64,000 nucleotides of DNA from an uncultured Lachnospiraceae bacterium (GTDB lineage Bacteria > Bacillota > Clostridia > Lachnospirales > Lachnospiraceae). Positions 1-7,760 of the stretch are shown here, piece by piece (position 1 is the stretch's first letter; each line of letters starts with the position of its first letter). The position numbers and the translations under genes were made by a program. The DNA lies in NCBI GenBank assembly GCA_910587635.1, contig CAJUNB010000014.1, positions 43,463 through 107,462 of the forward strand. The letters run 5' to 3'. The notes beneath the pieces were generated by a model that worked only from the letters and a program-made list of their open reading frames with translations, was not told the origin of the DNA and did not search any database.

Positions 1-1430
1 ACAAGCTCTATCAGCTGCGTACCTGTAATAAAAAATTTCCGAGAGATTTTCAGGCTGACAGACCATGCCTGAATTATCATATCGGACTGTGCAAAGCACC
101 GTGTCAGGGTGATATTTCGGAAGAAGAGTACGGAAGGCAGCTGGAAGGTGCCCTGGATTTTCTGAATGGCAGTTACGGAACAATTACGAAAGAGCTGGAA
201 CAGAAAATGAAAGAGGCATCGGAAAATATGGATTTTGAGGAAGCTATCCGTTACCGTGAGCTGCTTCAGAGCGTAAGAGCAGTTTCCCAGAAACAGAAGA
301 TAACAGATACGGACGGAGAAGACAAAGACATCATTGCTCTGGCAAAGGAAGAGACAGATGCAGTGGTACAGGTCTTTTTTATCCGGGGAGGCAAGCTGAT
401 TGGCAGAGAACATTTTTATATGACACATGTATCGGATGGAACAAAAGGAGAGATATTGCAGAGCTTTGTAAAACAGTTTTATTCTGGTACGCCTTTTATA
501 CCGAAGGAGTTAATGCTGCAGGAAGAGATCGAAGAGATGAAGATTATCGAGACATGGCTGTCTCAGCGAAAAGGAAGCAGAGTTCATCTCAGGGTGCCTA
601 AAATCGGTACAAAGGAGAAGCTGGTGGAGTTGGCAGCGCAAAACGCGAAACTGGTACTTGGACAGGATAAAGAGCGAATCAAGCGAGAAGAGGGCCGGAC
701 GATAGGGGCTGCAAAGGAAATCAGCGCATTGCTGGGGCTTGATCATATTCATCGTATGGAAGCTTTTGATATTTCCAATATCAGTGGTTTTGAAAACGTA
801 GGTTCTATGGTGGTTTTTGAAAAAGGAAAAGCGAAGCGAAGCGATTATCGGAAGTTTAAGATCAGATCAGTCAAAGGGCCGGATGATTATGCCTGTATGA
901 AGGAAGTGCTGGAACGAAGATTTCAGCATGGAATACAGGAGAGTGCCGAGCGAAGGGAAAAGAATCTGGATCAGGAACTGGGCAGTTTTACGAAGTTCCC
1001 GGATTTACTTTTGATGGATGGTGGAAAGGGCCAGGTCAATGTGGCTTTGGAAGTGCTGCGGGAAATGAACCTCTCTATACCTGTATGCGGTATGGTGAAA
1101 GATGACAATCACCGGACGAGAGGTCTGTATTATAATAATGAAGAAATACCGATTGACCATAGGTCGGAAGGGTTCCGGCTGATAACAAGGATTCAGGATG
1201 AGGCGCATCGTTTTGCTATAGAATATCACCGTTCCCTGCGAAGTAAAGTGCAGGTAAAGAGCGTGCTGGACGATATCCCGGGAGTGGGACCTGCCAGGCG
1301 GAAGGCGCTGATGCGCAGCTTTGGTTCACTGGAGGAGATTCAGAATGCGGATGTAGAGACACTATGCGGGATACCGGAAATCAACAGACGCTGCGCTCTG
1401 GAGATTCATAAATTTTTCCATCAGAATTGA
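1..1430 (+). CDS. uvrC: Excinuclease ABC subunit C (3' part; 5' end outside window)
   Basis: UvrC makes the two incisions beside bulky DNA lesions during UvrABC nucleotide excision repair. The reading frame is open from the window edge (first full codon at 3), so the GIY-YIG nuclease domain is missing only because of the window cut. Visible in order: the cysteine cluster (LCKAPCQG) near the left edge; the UVR UvrB-binding helix pair around 195-290; the RNase H-like 5'-incision domain (AFDISNISG, LLMDGGKGQ and the QDEAHRFA histidine); and the C-terminal double helix-hairpin-helix beginning at DIPGVGPARR. The stop TGA is at 1428-1430. The next gene is hprK, separated by a repeat element that starts in the last codons of uvrC. 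Identity is very secure. Confidence 0.97.
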   Translation, partial: KLYQLRTCNKKFPRDFQADRPCLNYHIGLCKAPCQGDISEEEYGRQLEGALDFLNGSYGTITKELEQKMKEASENMDFEEAIRYRELLQSVRAVSQKQKITDTDGEDKDIIALAKEETDAVVQVFFIRGGKLIGREHFYMTHVSDGTKGEILQSFVKQFYSGTPFIPKELMLQEEIEEMKIIETWLSQRKGSRVHLRVPKIGTKEKLVELAAQNAKLVLGQDKERIKREEGRTIGAAKEISALLGLDHIHRMEAFDISNISGFENVGSMVVFEKGKAKRSDYRKFKIRSVKGPDDYACMKEVLERRFQHGIQESAERREKNLDQELGSFTKFPDLLLMDGGKGQVNVALEVLREMNLSIPVCGMVKDDNHRTRGLYYNNEEIPIDHRSEGFRLITRIQDEAHRFAIEYHRSLRSKVQVKSVLDDIPGVGPARRKALMRSFGSLEEIQNADVETLCGIPEINRRCALEIHKFFHQN

Positions 1431-1455
1431 TAAGCATTTGGGGATATGGTATAAT
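1427..1455 (+). promoter_or_regulatory. Sigma-A promoter overlapping the uvrC stop codon
   Basis: TTGATA (1427-1432), a 17-nt spacer and TATAAT (1450-1455) preceded by TG at -14/-15 (extended -10, TGGTATAAT). Predicted transcript start is near 1462, inside the repeat element and about 220 nt upstream of hprK. The same -10 context (ATATGRTATAATGT) recurs at the second copy of the repeat element near 46145, so the promoter seems to travel with the element. It probably also serves the hprK operon. Confidence 0.7.
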
Positions 1456-1660
1456 GTGCGTGAAAGCAATGAGCAGTGCGTTCGCTCGCGGTTCCAGACA
1501 AAACTGCTTGCAGAAATTTGTCTGGAACCGCGAGTGAATATAGGGCGAAGCCCGTGAGTGAGGAAACGCAGTTTCCGAACGTGCGTTGCGAAGTGACATA
1601 GGGCGAAGCCCGTGAGTGAGGAAACGCAGTTTCCGAACGTGCGCTGCGAAACCCGAGAAT
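1445..1660 (+). repeat. Promoter-led hairpin plus two 58-bp tandem units (copy A of repeat family)
   Basis: After the extended -10 comes a conserved block (AATGAGCAGTGC at 1469-1480), then a long hairpin with arms 1481-1502 and 1517-1538 (23 pairs, one G-U) closed by a small CTGC/GCAG stem and TT. Next is CGCGAGTGAATATA, then two copies of a 58-bp unit starting at 1543 and 1601. Each unit holds GGGC-GAA-GCCC and GGAAAC-GCA-GTTTCC hairpins and ends in GYGCTGCGAA-like sequence. The architecture recurs at 46141-46500 with a different hairpin stem. No coding frame is convincing. It is either a structured RNA or a palindromic mobile repeat. Confidence 0.8.
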
Positions 1661-1683
1661 TCAGAAAACAGAGGAATGCATAT

Positions 1684-2625
1684 ATGGCAGTTGTAAAGTT
1701 ATCGACAATTATTGAAAAGATGAAGTTGGAGAATCTGACACCGGAAATTGATATCAAGGGAATCAAGATTACCCAGCCGGACATTAACAGGCCTGCAATT
1801 CAGCTGACAGGTTATTTTGAACATTTCCCGGAGATGCGTCTGCAGATTATAGGATTTGTGGAGTATACATATATGCAGAGCCTGGAAGAGGAAAGGAAGA
1901 AAGAGGTTTACAGCAAACTGTTTTCCTATGGAATTCCGGCCTTTGTTTTCTGCAGAGAATTGCAGCCGGATGATCTGTTCAGACAGATGGCTGTGGAAAA
2001 CAATGTTCCCTTACTTTTAACAAAAAATGCTACGTCTGCATTTATGGCGGAAATTATCCGGTGGCTGAATGTAAAACTGGCTCCCTGTATTTCTGTACAT
2101 GGCGTCTTGGTGGATGTATATGGAGAAGGCGTACTCATAACGGGAGAGAGCGGTATCGGAAAATCAGAAGCCGCTCTGGAACTGATTAAAAGGGGACATC
2201 GGCTTGTAACGGATGACGTGGTGGAAATCCGTAAAGTGAGTGAAGATAAGCTGATAGGCTCTGCTCCGGATATCACAAAACATTTTATTGAGCTTCGGGG
2301 CATTGGCATTATAGATGTCAAGGCCTTGTATGGTGTATCCAGTGTTATGGATACTCAGAATATCGATCTTGTGATCAAGCTGGAAGAATGGGATAAAGAT
2401 AAAGAATATGACAGACTTGGTCTGGAAGAGGAATATACAGAGTATTTAGGGAATAAGATAGTATGCCATAATATTCCGATACGTCCCGGCCGGAACCTGG
2501 CGATTATATGTGAGTCTGCTGCCGTAAATCATAGACAGAAAAAGATGGGTTACAATGCGGCACAGGAGCTGTATGCGAGAGTTCAGAATTCTCTGGCGAA
2601 GAAGCGGGAAGAGGATAATGACTAA
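1684..2625 (+). CDS. hprK: HPr(Ser) kinase/phosphorylase
   Basis: Bifunctional cytoplasmic enzyme that phosphorylates, and dephosphorylates by phosphorolysis, the regulatory serine (Ser46) of HPr and Crh, setting carbon catabolite repression in Firmicutes. From ATG 1684 (MAVVKLST, AGAGGA upstream) it is 313 aa, the family length; an in-frame ATG at 1612 lies inside the repeat element and gives an N-terminus unlike the family. The Walker A motif GESGIGKS is at about residues 154-161, preceded by the conserved SVHGVLVDVYG histidine region. The family signature LRGIGIIDVKALYG follows. It leads a run of closely spaced genes ending in a Crh-like HPr at 6413, a plausible substrate encoded in the same operon. 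Confidence 0.96.
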   Translation: MAVVKLSTIIEKMKLENLTPEIDIKGIKITQPDINRPAIQLTGYFEHFPEMRLQIIGFVEYTYMQSLEEERKKEVYSKLFSYGIPAFVFCRELQPDDLFRQMAVENNVPLLLTKNATSAFMAEIIRWLNVKLAPCISVHGVLVDVYGEGVLITGESGIGKSEAALELIKRGHRLVTDDVVEIRKVSEDKLIGSAPDITKHFIELRGIGIIDVKALYGVSSVMDTQNIDLVIKLEEWDKDKEYDRLGLEEEYTEYLGNKIVCHNIPIRPGRNLAIICESAAVNHRQKKMGYNAAQELYARVQNSLAKKREEDND

Positions 2626-2643
2626 GTGATGGGGGTATCAGGA

Positions 2644-3579
2644 ATGAAGAAGTATTGTTTTGGGGTGGACATTGGTGGTACAACAGTAAAAATAGGGCTG
2701 TTTGACGAGACAGGAAATGTTCTGGACAAGTGGGAGATTCCTACGAGAACGGAAGAGGAAGGAAAGAATATATTACCTGATATTGCAAAATCCCTTTCAG
2801 GGAAACTGGAAGAAAAACAGATTTCCAGGGAAGCGGTAACAGGGGTAGGTCTGGGAGCGCCGGGGCCTATCGATAAAAATGGCATTGTTCACAAAGCGGT
2901 TAATCTGGGGTGGGGGGTGTTCAGCATAAAGGATATCCTTGAAGAACTGTGCGGCTTGCCTGTACGTGCCGGAAATGATGCCAATGTGGCGGCTCTGGGA
3001 GAGATGTGGAAAGGCGGCGGCCAGGGTTATCGGAATCTTGTGCTTGTGACACTCGGCACAGGAGTAGGCGGTGGTGTTATCGTAAATGGCGAGACTTTAA
3101 GCGGTTCTATCGGAGCGGGCGGTGAGATTGGCCATATCCATATTCAGGACGGCGAAGAGGATATCTGTGGCTGTGGAAACCATGGCTGTCTGGAACAGTA
3201 TGCTTCTGCTACAGGAATAGTGAGACTGGCAAAACGCAGGCTTAAGGCGACAGACGAGGAATCTGTATTACGAGGCAGTGAGGTGTCTGCAAAAGCTGTA
3301 TTTGATGCAGTAAAGGCAGGAGATGAAGTGGCCATTCAGATAGCGGAAGAATTTGGAGAATATCTTGGAAAGGGACTGGCAGCAGTGGCTACGGTAGTCA
3401 ATCCGGAAGCCTTTGTTATCGGAGGCGGTGTATCCAAGGCAGGAGAGATCCTTTTTTCCTTTGTTGAAAAAAATTATAAAAAATATGTATTCCATGGAAG
3501 CCGGGACGCAGTGTTCAGGCTTGCTACTCTTGGTAATGATGCAGGTATTTACGGAGCGGCAAAGCTGATCTTGAAATAA
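2644..3579 (+). CDS. ROK-family glucokinase
   Basis: Cytoplasmic ATP-dependent glucose (hexose) kinase of the ROK family, entering glucose into glycolysis. From ATG 2644 it is 311 aa. The ATP phosphate-1 motif GVDIGGTTVKIG is at the N-terminus, the catalytic aspartate lies in AGNDANVAALGE, and the ROK zinc site GHIH...CGCGNHGCLE is present. ATG 2644 is preferred over the GTG at 2626 or ATG at 2629 because a GGGGG ribosome site lies 8 nt upstream and family members begin directly at MKKYxFGVDIGG. The start is 18 nt after the hprK stop, so the two are co-transcribed. Glucose specificity is inferred from closest family resemblance; another hexose or N-acetylhexosamine is possible. Confidence 0.9.
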   Translation: MKKYCFGVDIGGTTVKIGLFDETGNVLDKWEIPTRTEEEGKNILPDIAKSLSGKLEEKQISREAVTGVGLGAPGPIDKNGIVHKAVNLGWGVFSIKDILEELCGLPVRAGNDANVAALGEMWKGGGQGYRNLVLVTLGTGVGGGVIVNGETLSGSIGAGGEIGHIHIQDGEEDICGCGNHGCLEQYASATGIVRLAKRRLKATDEESVLRGSEVSAKAVFDAVKAGDEVAIQIAEEFGEYLGKGLAAVATVVNPEAFVIGGGVSKAGEILFSFVEKNYKKYVFHGSRDAVFRLATLGNDAGIYGAAKLILK

Positions 3580-3609
3580 AAAGCAAAAGAAATATAGCAG
3601 GTGAAAACA

Positions 3610-4521
3610 GTGAATCAGGCATTAAAAGAATATATGGCATCTATAGTTCCGGCAGAAAATATCAAATTCGATGAGCCGATGTGTAACCATACGAGTTTTC
3701 GTACCGGCGGTCCGGCCGCCGCATTTGTGACAATCAATAATGTGACACAGCTTCAGAAACTGTTGTCCTACTTTCGGATAACAGGTAATGGTTTTTTTAT
3801 ATTGGGCAATGGAACCAATTTGCTCGTCAGTGACAAAGGGTACGATGGCACGGTAATACAGATCGGAAATGGAATGAGCCGGATTCATGTGGAGGAAGAA
3901 CGGATCTATGTGGAGGCAGGTGCTCTGCTCTCCCAGATAGCCAAGCAGGCGATGGAAGCATCTTTGACAGGGATGGAATTTGCATCTGGTATTCCCGGAA
4001 GCGTAGGCGGTGCAGTGGTTATGAACGCTGGTGCTTATGGGGGAGAGATGAAGCATATTGTAGAGAGTGTAACGGTACTGAATGGCCAGGGAGAACTGAT
4101 GGAGCTGGATTGCGATACGATGGAGTTTGGGTACAGGACCAGTGTTATCAAAAATCGTCCTTTTGTTGTGACAGAAGCCGTTTTGAAACTGAAAAAAGGA
4201 GAAAAAGATCAGATAAAAGCAGCAATGGAAGATTTCGGGGCAAGACGCAGATCGAAGCAGCCTCTGGAATATCCAAGTGCAGGCAGTACATTTAAACGTC
4301 CGGAAGGATATTTTGCCGGAAAGCTGATTATGGACAGTGGACTTCGGGGCTATCGTATTGGGGGAGCTCAGGTATCAGAGAAACACTGTGGTTTTATTGT
4401 TAATGCAGGGAACGCTACATCAGAAGATATCGCAGAATTGATGGCGGAAGTGCAGGAACAGGTAAAATCAAAGTTTGGTGTGAAGCTGGAGCCGGAAGTG
4501 GTAAAACTTGGAAATTTTTAA
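3610..4521 (+). CDS. murB: UDP-N-acetylenolpyruvoylglucosamine reductase
   Basis: FAD- and NADPH-dependent enzyme that reduces UDP-GlcNAc-enolpyruvate to UDP-MurNAc, the second committed step of peptidoglycan precursor synthesis in the cytoplasm. FAD-binding sequence NGTNLLVSDKGYDG and ASGIPGSVGGAVVMNAGAYG are present, then the catalytic serine in YPSAGSTFKRP and GGAQVSEKHCGFIVN near the end. GTG 3610 is chosen over GTG 3601 because AGGTGA (3599-3604) sits 5 nt upstream; both give a type IIa-like MurB of about 303-306 aa. It follows glk by 30 nt within the hprK operon. The product is secure, the start is not. Confidence 0.95.
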   Translation: MNQALKEYMASIVPAENIKFDEPMCNHTSFRTGGPAAAFVTINNVTQLQKLLSYFRITGNGFFILGNGTNLLVSDKGYDGTVIQIGNGMSRIHVEEERIYVEAGALLSQIAKQAMEASLTGMEFASGIPGSVGGAVVMNAGAYGGEMKHIVESVTVLNGQGELMELDCDTMEFGYRTSVIKNRPFVVTEAVLKLKKGEKDQIKAAMEDFGARRRSKQPLEYPSAGSTFKRPEGYFAGKLIMDSGLRGYRIGGAQVSEKHCGFIVNAGNATSEDIAELMAEVQEQVKSKFGVKLEPEVVKLGNF

Positions 4522-4594
4522 ATATCAGAAATTTTATGCATCTTCATGCTTTGTGCGTTTAGGGACATGTTGAGTTTGGGGGAAATGCAGACAG

Positions 4595-5464
4595 ATGAGA
4601 TTTGTCATAGTTACCGGAATGAGCGGGGGAGGAAAAAGAGCCGCTTTGAAAATGCTGGAGGACATGGGATTTTTCTGCGTGGACAATATGCCAATTCCTC
4701 TTTTGGAAAAATTTGTGGAGCTGATTGCTTTACCCAATAAAGAGATATCCAAAGTGGCACTTGGTCTGGATGTGAGAACGGATCAATCCTTTGACGATGT
4801 GGGAAAAAGCGTGGAAAATCTTCAACGCAGCGGATATAAATTTGAAATTCTGTTTATGGAAGCCAGTGACAAAGTGCTGATCAGAAGGTACAAAGAGAGC
4901 CGGAGAATGCATCCGTTGGCTGCCTTTGAAGGAGGCAGAGTGGAAGACGGCATCCGGCGGGAGCGTAAAGTGCTGGAGTCCATGAAAAAGAAAGCGGACT
5001 ATGTCATTGATACTTCTAATCTTTTGATAAGAGAATTAAAAGAAGAGCTTGACCGTATTTTTATACAAAATGAAGAATATAATAGTCTTATGGTAACGGT
5101 CATGTCCTTTGGATTTAAGAATGGCATTCCTTCTGATGCGGATCTTGTATTTGATGTCCGTTTCCTGCCGAATCCATTCTATATAGATGAGCTGAAGCGA
5201 TTAACGGGAAATGATAAACCGGTACAGGATTATGTTATGAGCTTTTCTGAATCGGGGCAGTTTATTGAGAAATTGGCGGACATGCTGTTGTTTCTGATTC
5301 CCAATTACGTGAGAGAGGGAAAATATCAGCTGATTATCGGTATTGGCTGCACAGGCGGAAAGCACAGAAGTGTGACTCTCGCCAATGAATTGTATAAAAA
5401 ATTAAAAAATAAGGGAAATTACGGATTGACAATACAGCATCGGGATGTGAAAAGCGGAATATAG
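4595..5464 (+). CDS. rapZ: RapZ/YvcJ-family nucleotide-binding protein
   Basis: P-loop protein of 289 aa. In E. coli RapZ is an RNase E adaptor sensing glucosamine-6-phosphate for GlmS control; the B. subtilis homologue YvcJ binds and hydrolyses GTP and affects competence and small-RNA stability. The C-terminal signature GCTGGKHRSVTLAN is intact, as is MLEDMGFFCVDN after the P-loop. Oddity: the P-loop reads GMSGGGKRAAL, with Arg where GxxxxGK[ST] expects Ser/Thr (codons AAA AGA at 4634-4639). The gene follows murB and precedes whiA by 9 nt, an arrangement kept in many Firmicutes (B. subtilis yvcJ-yvcK-yvcL-crh). No yvcK/glmR lies between here. Confidence 0.92.
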   Translation: MRFVIVTGMSGGGKRAALKMLEDMGFFCVDNMPIPLLEKFVELIALPNKEISKVALGLDVRTDQSFDDVGKSVENLQRSGYKFEILFMEASDKVLIRRYKESRRMHPLAAFEGGRVEDGIRRERKVLESMKKKADYVIDTSNLLIRELKEELDRIFIQNEEYNSLMVTVMSFGFKNGIPSDADLVFDVRFLPNPFYIDELKRLTGNDKPVQDYVMSFSESGQFIEKLADMLLFLIPNYVREGKYQLIIGIGCTGGKHRSVTLANELYKKLKNKGNYGLTIQHRDVKSGI

Positions 5465-5473
5465 GAGTCTGAC

Positions 5474-6394
5474 ATGTCTTTTTCCAGTGAAGTAAAAGAA
5501 GAGCTGGCAGAACATATCGATTCTTCCAGACATTGCCAGATCGCAGAAATGGCTGCTCTGTTCGTTTGTAGTGGCAAAATAGAATGTGAAAAGGCAGGAA
5601 AAACGGTACTTGCCATTCAGACAGAAAATGAGCAGGTTATTAGAAAATACTTTACATTGCTACAAAAATCATTTAATATATGTACTAGCGCTATCCAAAA
5701 AAGCCCGTATTTACTGGAAATTTGTGAGGATAAATATGTTGAAAAGCTGATACAGGCACTAAAGCTGTCGGATACGGCAGAAGGGAAAATGCCGGAAGAC
5801 GGTATTGTGAATCCTCTTTTGATTAAGAATTCCTGTTGCAGACGAGCTTTTTTGAGAGGTATGTATCTTGCAGCTGGATCAATGAGTGATCCGGAGAAAA
5901 GTTATCATCTGGAATTTGTGTGCAGAACTGAGCATCAGGCGGTGCAGTTACAGGAGATTATCTGTGACTTTCAAATAGAGGCCAGAGTTATTGTGCGGAA
6001 AAATCATTTTATTGTCTATATAAAAGAAGGCTCCGGCATTGTGGATCTGCTGAATGTAACAGGAGCGCATGTTTCTCTGATGAATTTGGAAAACCTTCGT
6101 ATTGTGAAAGAGATGCGCAATTCCATAAACAGAAGAGTGAACTGTGAAGCGGCAAATATAACAAAGACAGTGAATGCCTCTTCGAAACAGACAGAAGATA
6201 TCATATTGATTCAGAATACGCTGGGGCTGAAAGGGTTGCCTGATAGTTTAAGAGAAATTGCAGAGATACGTTTGGAGTATCCCGATGCCACTCTGAAAGA
6301 GCTGGGGCGGTACCTGAACCCACCGGTAGGCAAATCCGGTGTAAATCATAGATTGCGTAAGTTAAGTGAGATCGCAGAACGGATTCGGGGATAA
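5474..6394 (+). CDS. whiA: WhiA-family DNA-binding protein
   Basis: WhiA is a conserved Gram-positive protein with a degenerate LAGLIDADG homing-endonuclease fold and a C-terminal helix-turn-helix; it controls sporulation genes in Streptomyces and affects division in Bacillus. The 306-aa product has the WhiA N-terminal region (residues 1-80), the LAGLIDADG-like block RGMYLAAGSMSD near residue 130, and a C-terminal HTH (EIAEIRLEYPDATLKELG ... KSGVNHRLRKL). AGGAGT lies 7 nt upstream of ATG 5474. It is co-operonic with rapZ and the HPr-like gene as in B. subtilis. Endonuclease activity is not expected. Confidence 0.95.
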   Translation: MSFSSEVKEELAEHIDSSRHCQIAEMAALFVCSGKIECEKAGKTVLAIQTENEQVIRKYFTLLQKSFNICTSAIQKSPYLLEICEDKYVEKLIQALKLSDTAEGKMPEDGIVNPLLIKNSCCRRAFLRGMYLAAGSMSDPEKSYHLEFVCRTEHQAVQLQEIICDFQIEARVIVRKNHFIVYIKEGSGIVDLLNVTGAHVSLMNLENLRIVKEMRNSINRRVNCEAANITKTVNASSKQTEDIILIQNTLGLKGLPDSLREIAEIRLEYPDATLKELGRYLNPPVGKSGVNHRLRKLSEIAERIRG

Positions 6395-6412
6395 TAGTTA
6401 GGAGGAGAAGTT

Positions 6413-6673
6413 ATGATTAAAAAGTCTGTAAAGATTTGCCTTTCCAATGGACTGGAGGCAAGACCGGTAGCACTGCTTGTACAGGTGGCGAGCCAGTATG
6501 AGAGCAACATTTATTTGGAAACAAATGATAAGAGAGTCAATGCCAAAAGTATTATGGGAATGATGAGCCTGAGAGCTGACGTAGGAGAAGAAGTTACGGT
6601 AGTCTGCGAGGGCGAGGATGAGGAAGCGGCAACTGTTGGCGTGGAAAAGTTTTTAGCTGGAGAGGCTTCATGA
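6413..6673 (+). CDS. crh: Crh-like HPr-family protein (His15 replaced by Glu)
   Basis: An 86-aa HPr-fold protein. HPr uses His15 to carry PTS phosphate and Ser46 for HprK-dependent catabolite repression. Here position 15 is Glu (NGLEARPV, where HPr has GLHARPA), so it cannot act as a PTS phosphocarrier, while Ser46 and its context (NAKSIMGMMSL) are intact. That is the logic of B. subtilis Crh, where position 15 is Gln, and the position after whiA is the same. It should be a substrate of the HprK encoded at 1684 and a CcpA co-effector. The AGGAGAAG ribosome site is strong. Automated annotation will probably call it ptsH; a true HPr must be encoded outside this window if a PTS is present. Confidence 0.88.
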   Translation: MIKKSVKICLSNGLEARPVALLVQVASQYESNIYLETNDKRVNAKSIMGMMSLRADVGEEVTVVCEGEDEEAATVGVEKFLAGEAS

Positions 6674-6677
6674 CCAG

Positions 6678-7580
6678 ATGACAAAAAAATTGCTTTTTAT
6701 ATACAATCCCTGTGCGGGAAAAGGAAGAATACGGGGTAAACTCAGTGATATCATAGAGATTCTGAATGGCAGTGGGTATGAAGTAACTGTATGCCCAACA
6801 AAACAACAGGGAGATGCAGTAAACATCGCAAGGGAAAAGAGTAGTGAGTACAGTCTGGTAGTGTGCTGTGGAGGTGACGGTACATTAGACGAAGTGGTCA
6901 CCGGCATCATGGAGCAGGAAAAAAGTGTTCCGATAGGATATATTCCTGCCGGAAGCACGAATGATTTTGGTATTAGTCTGGGCCTGCCAAAGACGATGGT
7001 GGAGGCGGCCCAGATTGCAGTAGAGGGGAAGCGGTTTTCCTGTGATATCGGGGCATTTAACAAAGGGACTTTTGTATATATTGCGGCGTTTGGTATTTTT
7101 ACGGATGTTTCTTATGAGACACCTCAGAGTTCGAAAAATATATTGGGACATGCTGCATATGTGTTGGAAGGATTGAAAAAGCTTTCCAGCCTGAGGACCT
7201 ATGAGTTAAAGGCGAAATACAATGGGGAGACAGCAGAAGGAGAATTTTTATTTGGCATGATCAGTAATTCCACTTCTGTAGGGGGATTTAAAAAGATAAC
7301 CGGCAAGTATGTGGAATTAAACGACGGGCTTTTTGAGGTGATGCTCATTCGGAAACCGAAAAATGCGCTGGAACTGAATCAGATCATAGCGGCGCTCGTG
7401 ATGGAAAGTATGGATGCATCCTGTATTATTTATGCCAAAACAGACAAGATTAAAATAGAATCAAAAGAACCGGTGGCATGGACGCTGGATGGAGAGTTTG
7501 GCGGAGAGCATTGTAATGTGGAAATCATAAGCAGACCCCGGGCAGTTGAAATTATGGTACCAGATTTTGAGATAAAGTAA
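6678..7580 (+). CDS. Diacylglycerol kinase/YegS-BmrU family lipid kinase
   Basis: A 300-aa member of the DAGK catalytic-domain family: cytoplasmic, membrane-associated kinases that phosphorylate diacylglycerol or related lipids. Visible motifs are the nucleotide-binding YNPCAGKG at the N-terminus, GGDGTLDEV around residues 65-73, and PAGSTNDFG about 25 residues later (family consensus PxGTxNDFA; here Ser replaces Gly). The C-terminal half ends with WTLDGEFGGE, the usual return loop. It starts 5 nt after the crh stop and is the last gene before a strong terminator, so it closes the hprK operon. The lipid substrate cannot be read from sequence. Confidence 0.88.
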   Translation: MTKKLLFIYNPCAGKGRIRGKLSDIIEILNGSGYEVTVCPTKQQGDAVNIAREKSSEYSLVVCCGGDGTLDEVVTGIMEQEKSVPIGYIPAGSTNDFGISLGLPKTMVEAAQIAVEGKRFSCDIGAFNKGTFVYIAAFGIFTDVSYETPQSSKNILGHAAYVLEGLKKLSSLRTYELKAKYNGETAEGEFLFGMISNSTSVGGFKKITGKYVELNDGLFEVMLIRKPKNALELNQIIAALVMESMDASCIIYAKTDKIKIESKEPVAWTLDGEFGGEHCNVEIISRPRAVEIMVPDFEIK

Positions 7581-7601
7581 ATAATTATAAATGAATTAAA
7601 G

Positions 7602-7632
7602 ACGGCGTGATTCTGGTCACGCCGTTGTTTTT
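7602..7632 (+). terminator. Rho-independent terminator of the hprK operon
   Basis: Nine-base-pair stem ACGGCGTGA (7602-7610) / TCACGCCGT (7617-7625), a 6-nt loop, then TGTTTTT. It lies 21 nt after the lipid-kinase stop codon. Confidence 0.88.
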
Positions 7633-7675
7633 ATTGTATCGGAAATTGCTCTTGAATTATCGATACAATAAAAAC
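7627..7675. repeat. Perfect 15-bp inverted repeat overlapping the terminator tail
   Basis: GTTTTTATTGTATCG (7627-7641) is exactly mirrored by CGATACAATAAAAAC (7661-7675) with a 19-nt spacer. The left arm begins in the T-tract of the terminator at 7602. Because both arms carry T/A runs it may act as an additional bidirectional terminator for the convergent SorC-type gene, or as a protein-binding palindrome. Confidence 0.6.
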
Positions 7676-7720
7676 ATGGAAAGACGATTACATTTGAGAT
7701 AAATTTGGCGCTTCTCCGAC

Positions 7721-7747
7721 CGTGTGTCCCTTTGTCCACGGAGGGTA
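7721..7747. repeat. Half copy of the ACCCTCA palindromic repeat
   Basis: CGTGTGTCCCTTTGTCCAC GGAGGGTA matches the right arm of the full palindrome at 9033-9087, with few differences. No matching left arm is present. It lies just downstream of the SorC-type regulator, whose other side carries the full copy. Confidence 0.65.
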
Positions 7748-7760
7748 TATTTGTCAGAAG

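Noticed and set aside
1612..1683. N-terminal extension of HprK from ATG 1612
   Set aside because: These 24 codons lie in the second 58-bp repeat unit; the family N-terminus begins at ATG 1684, which has a ribosome site.
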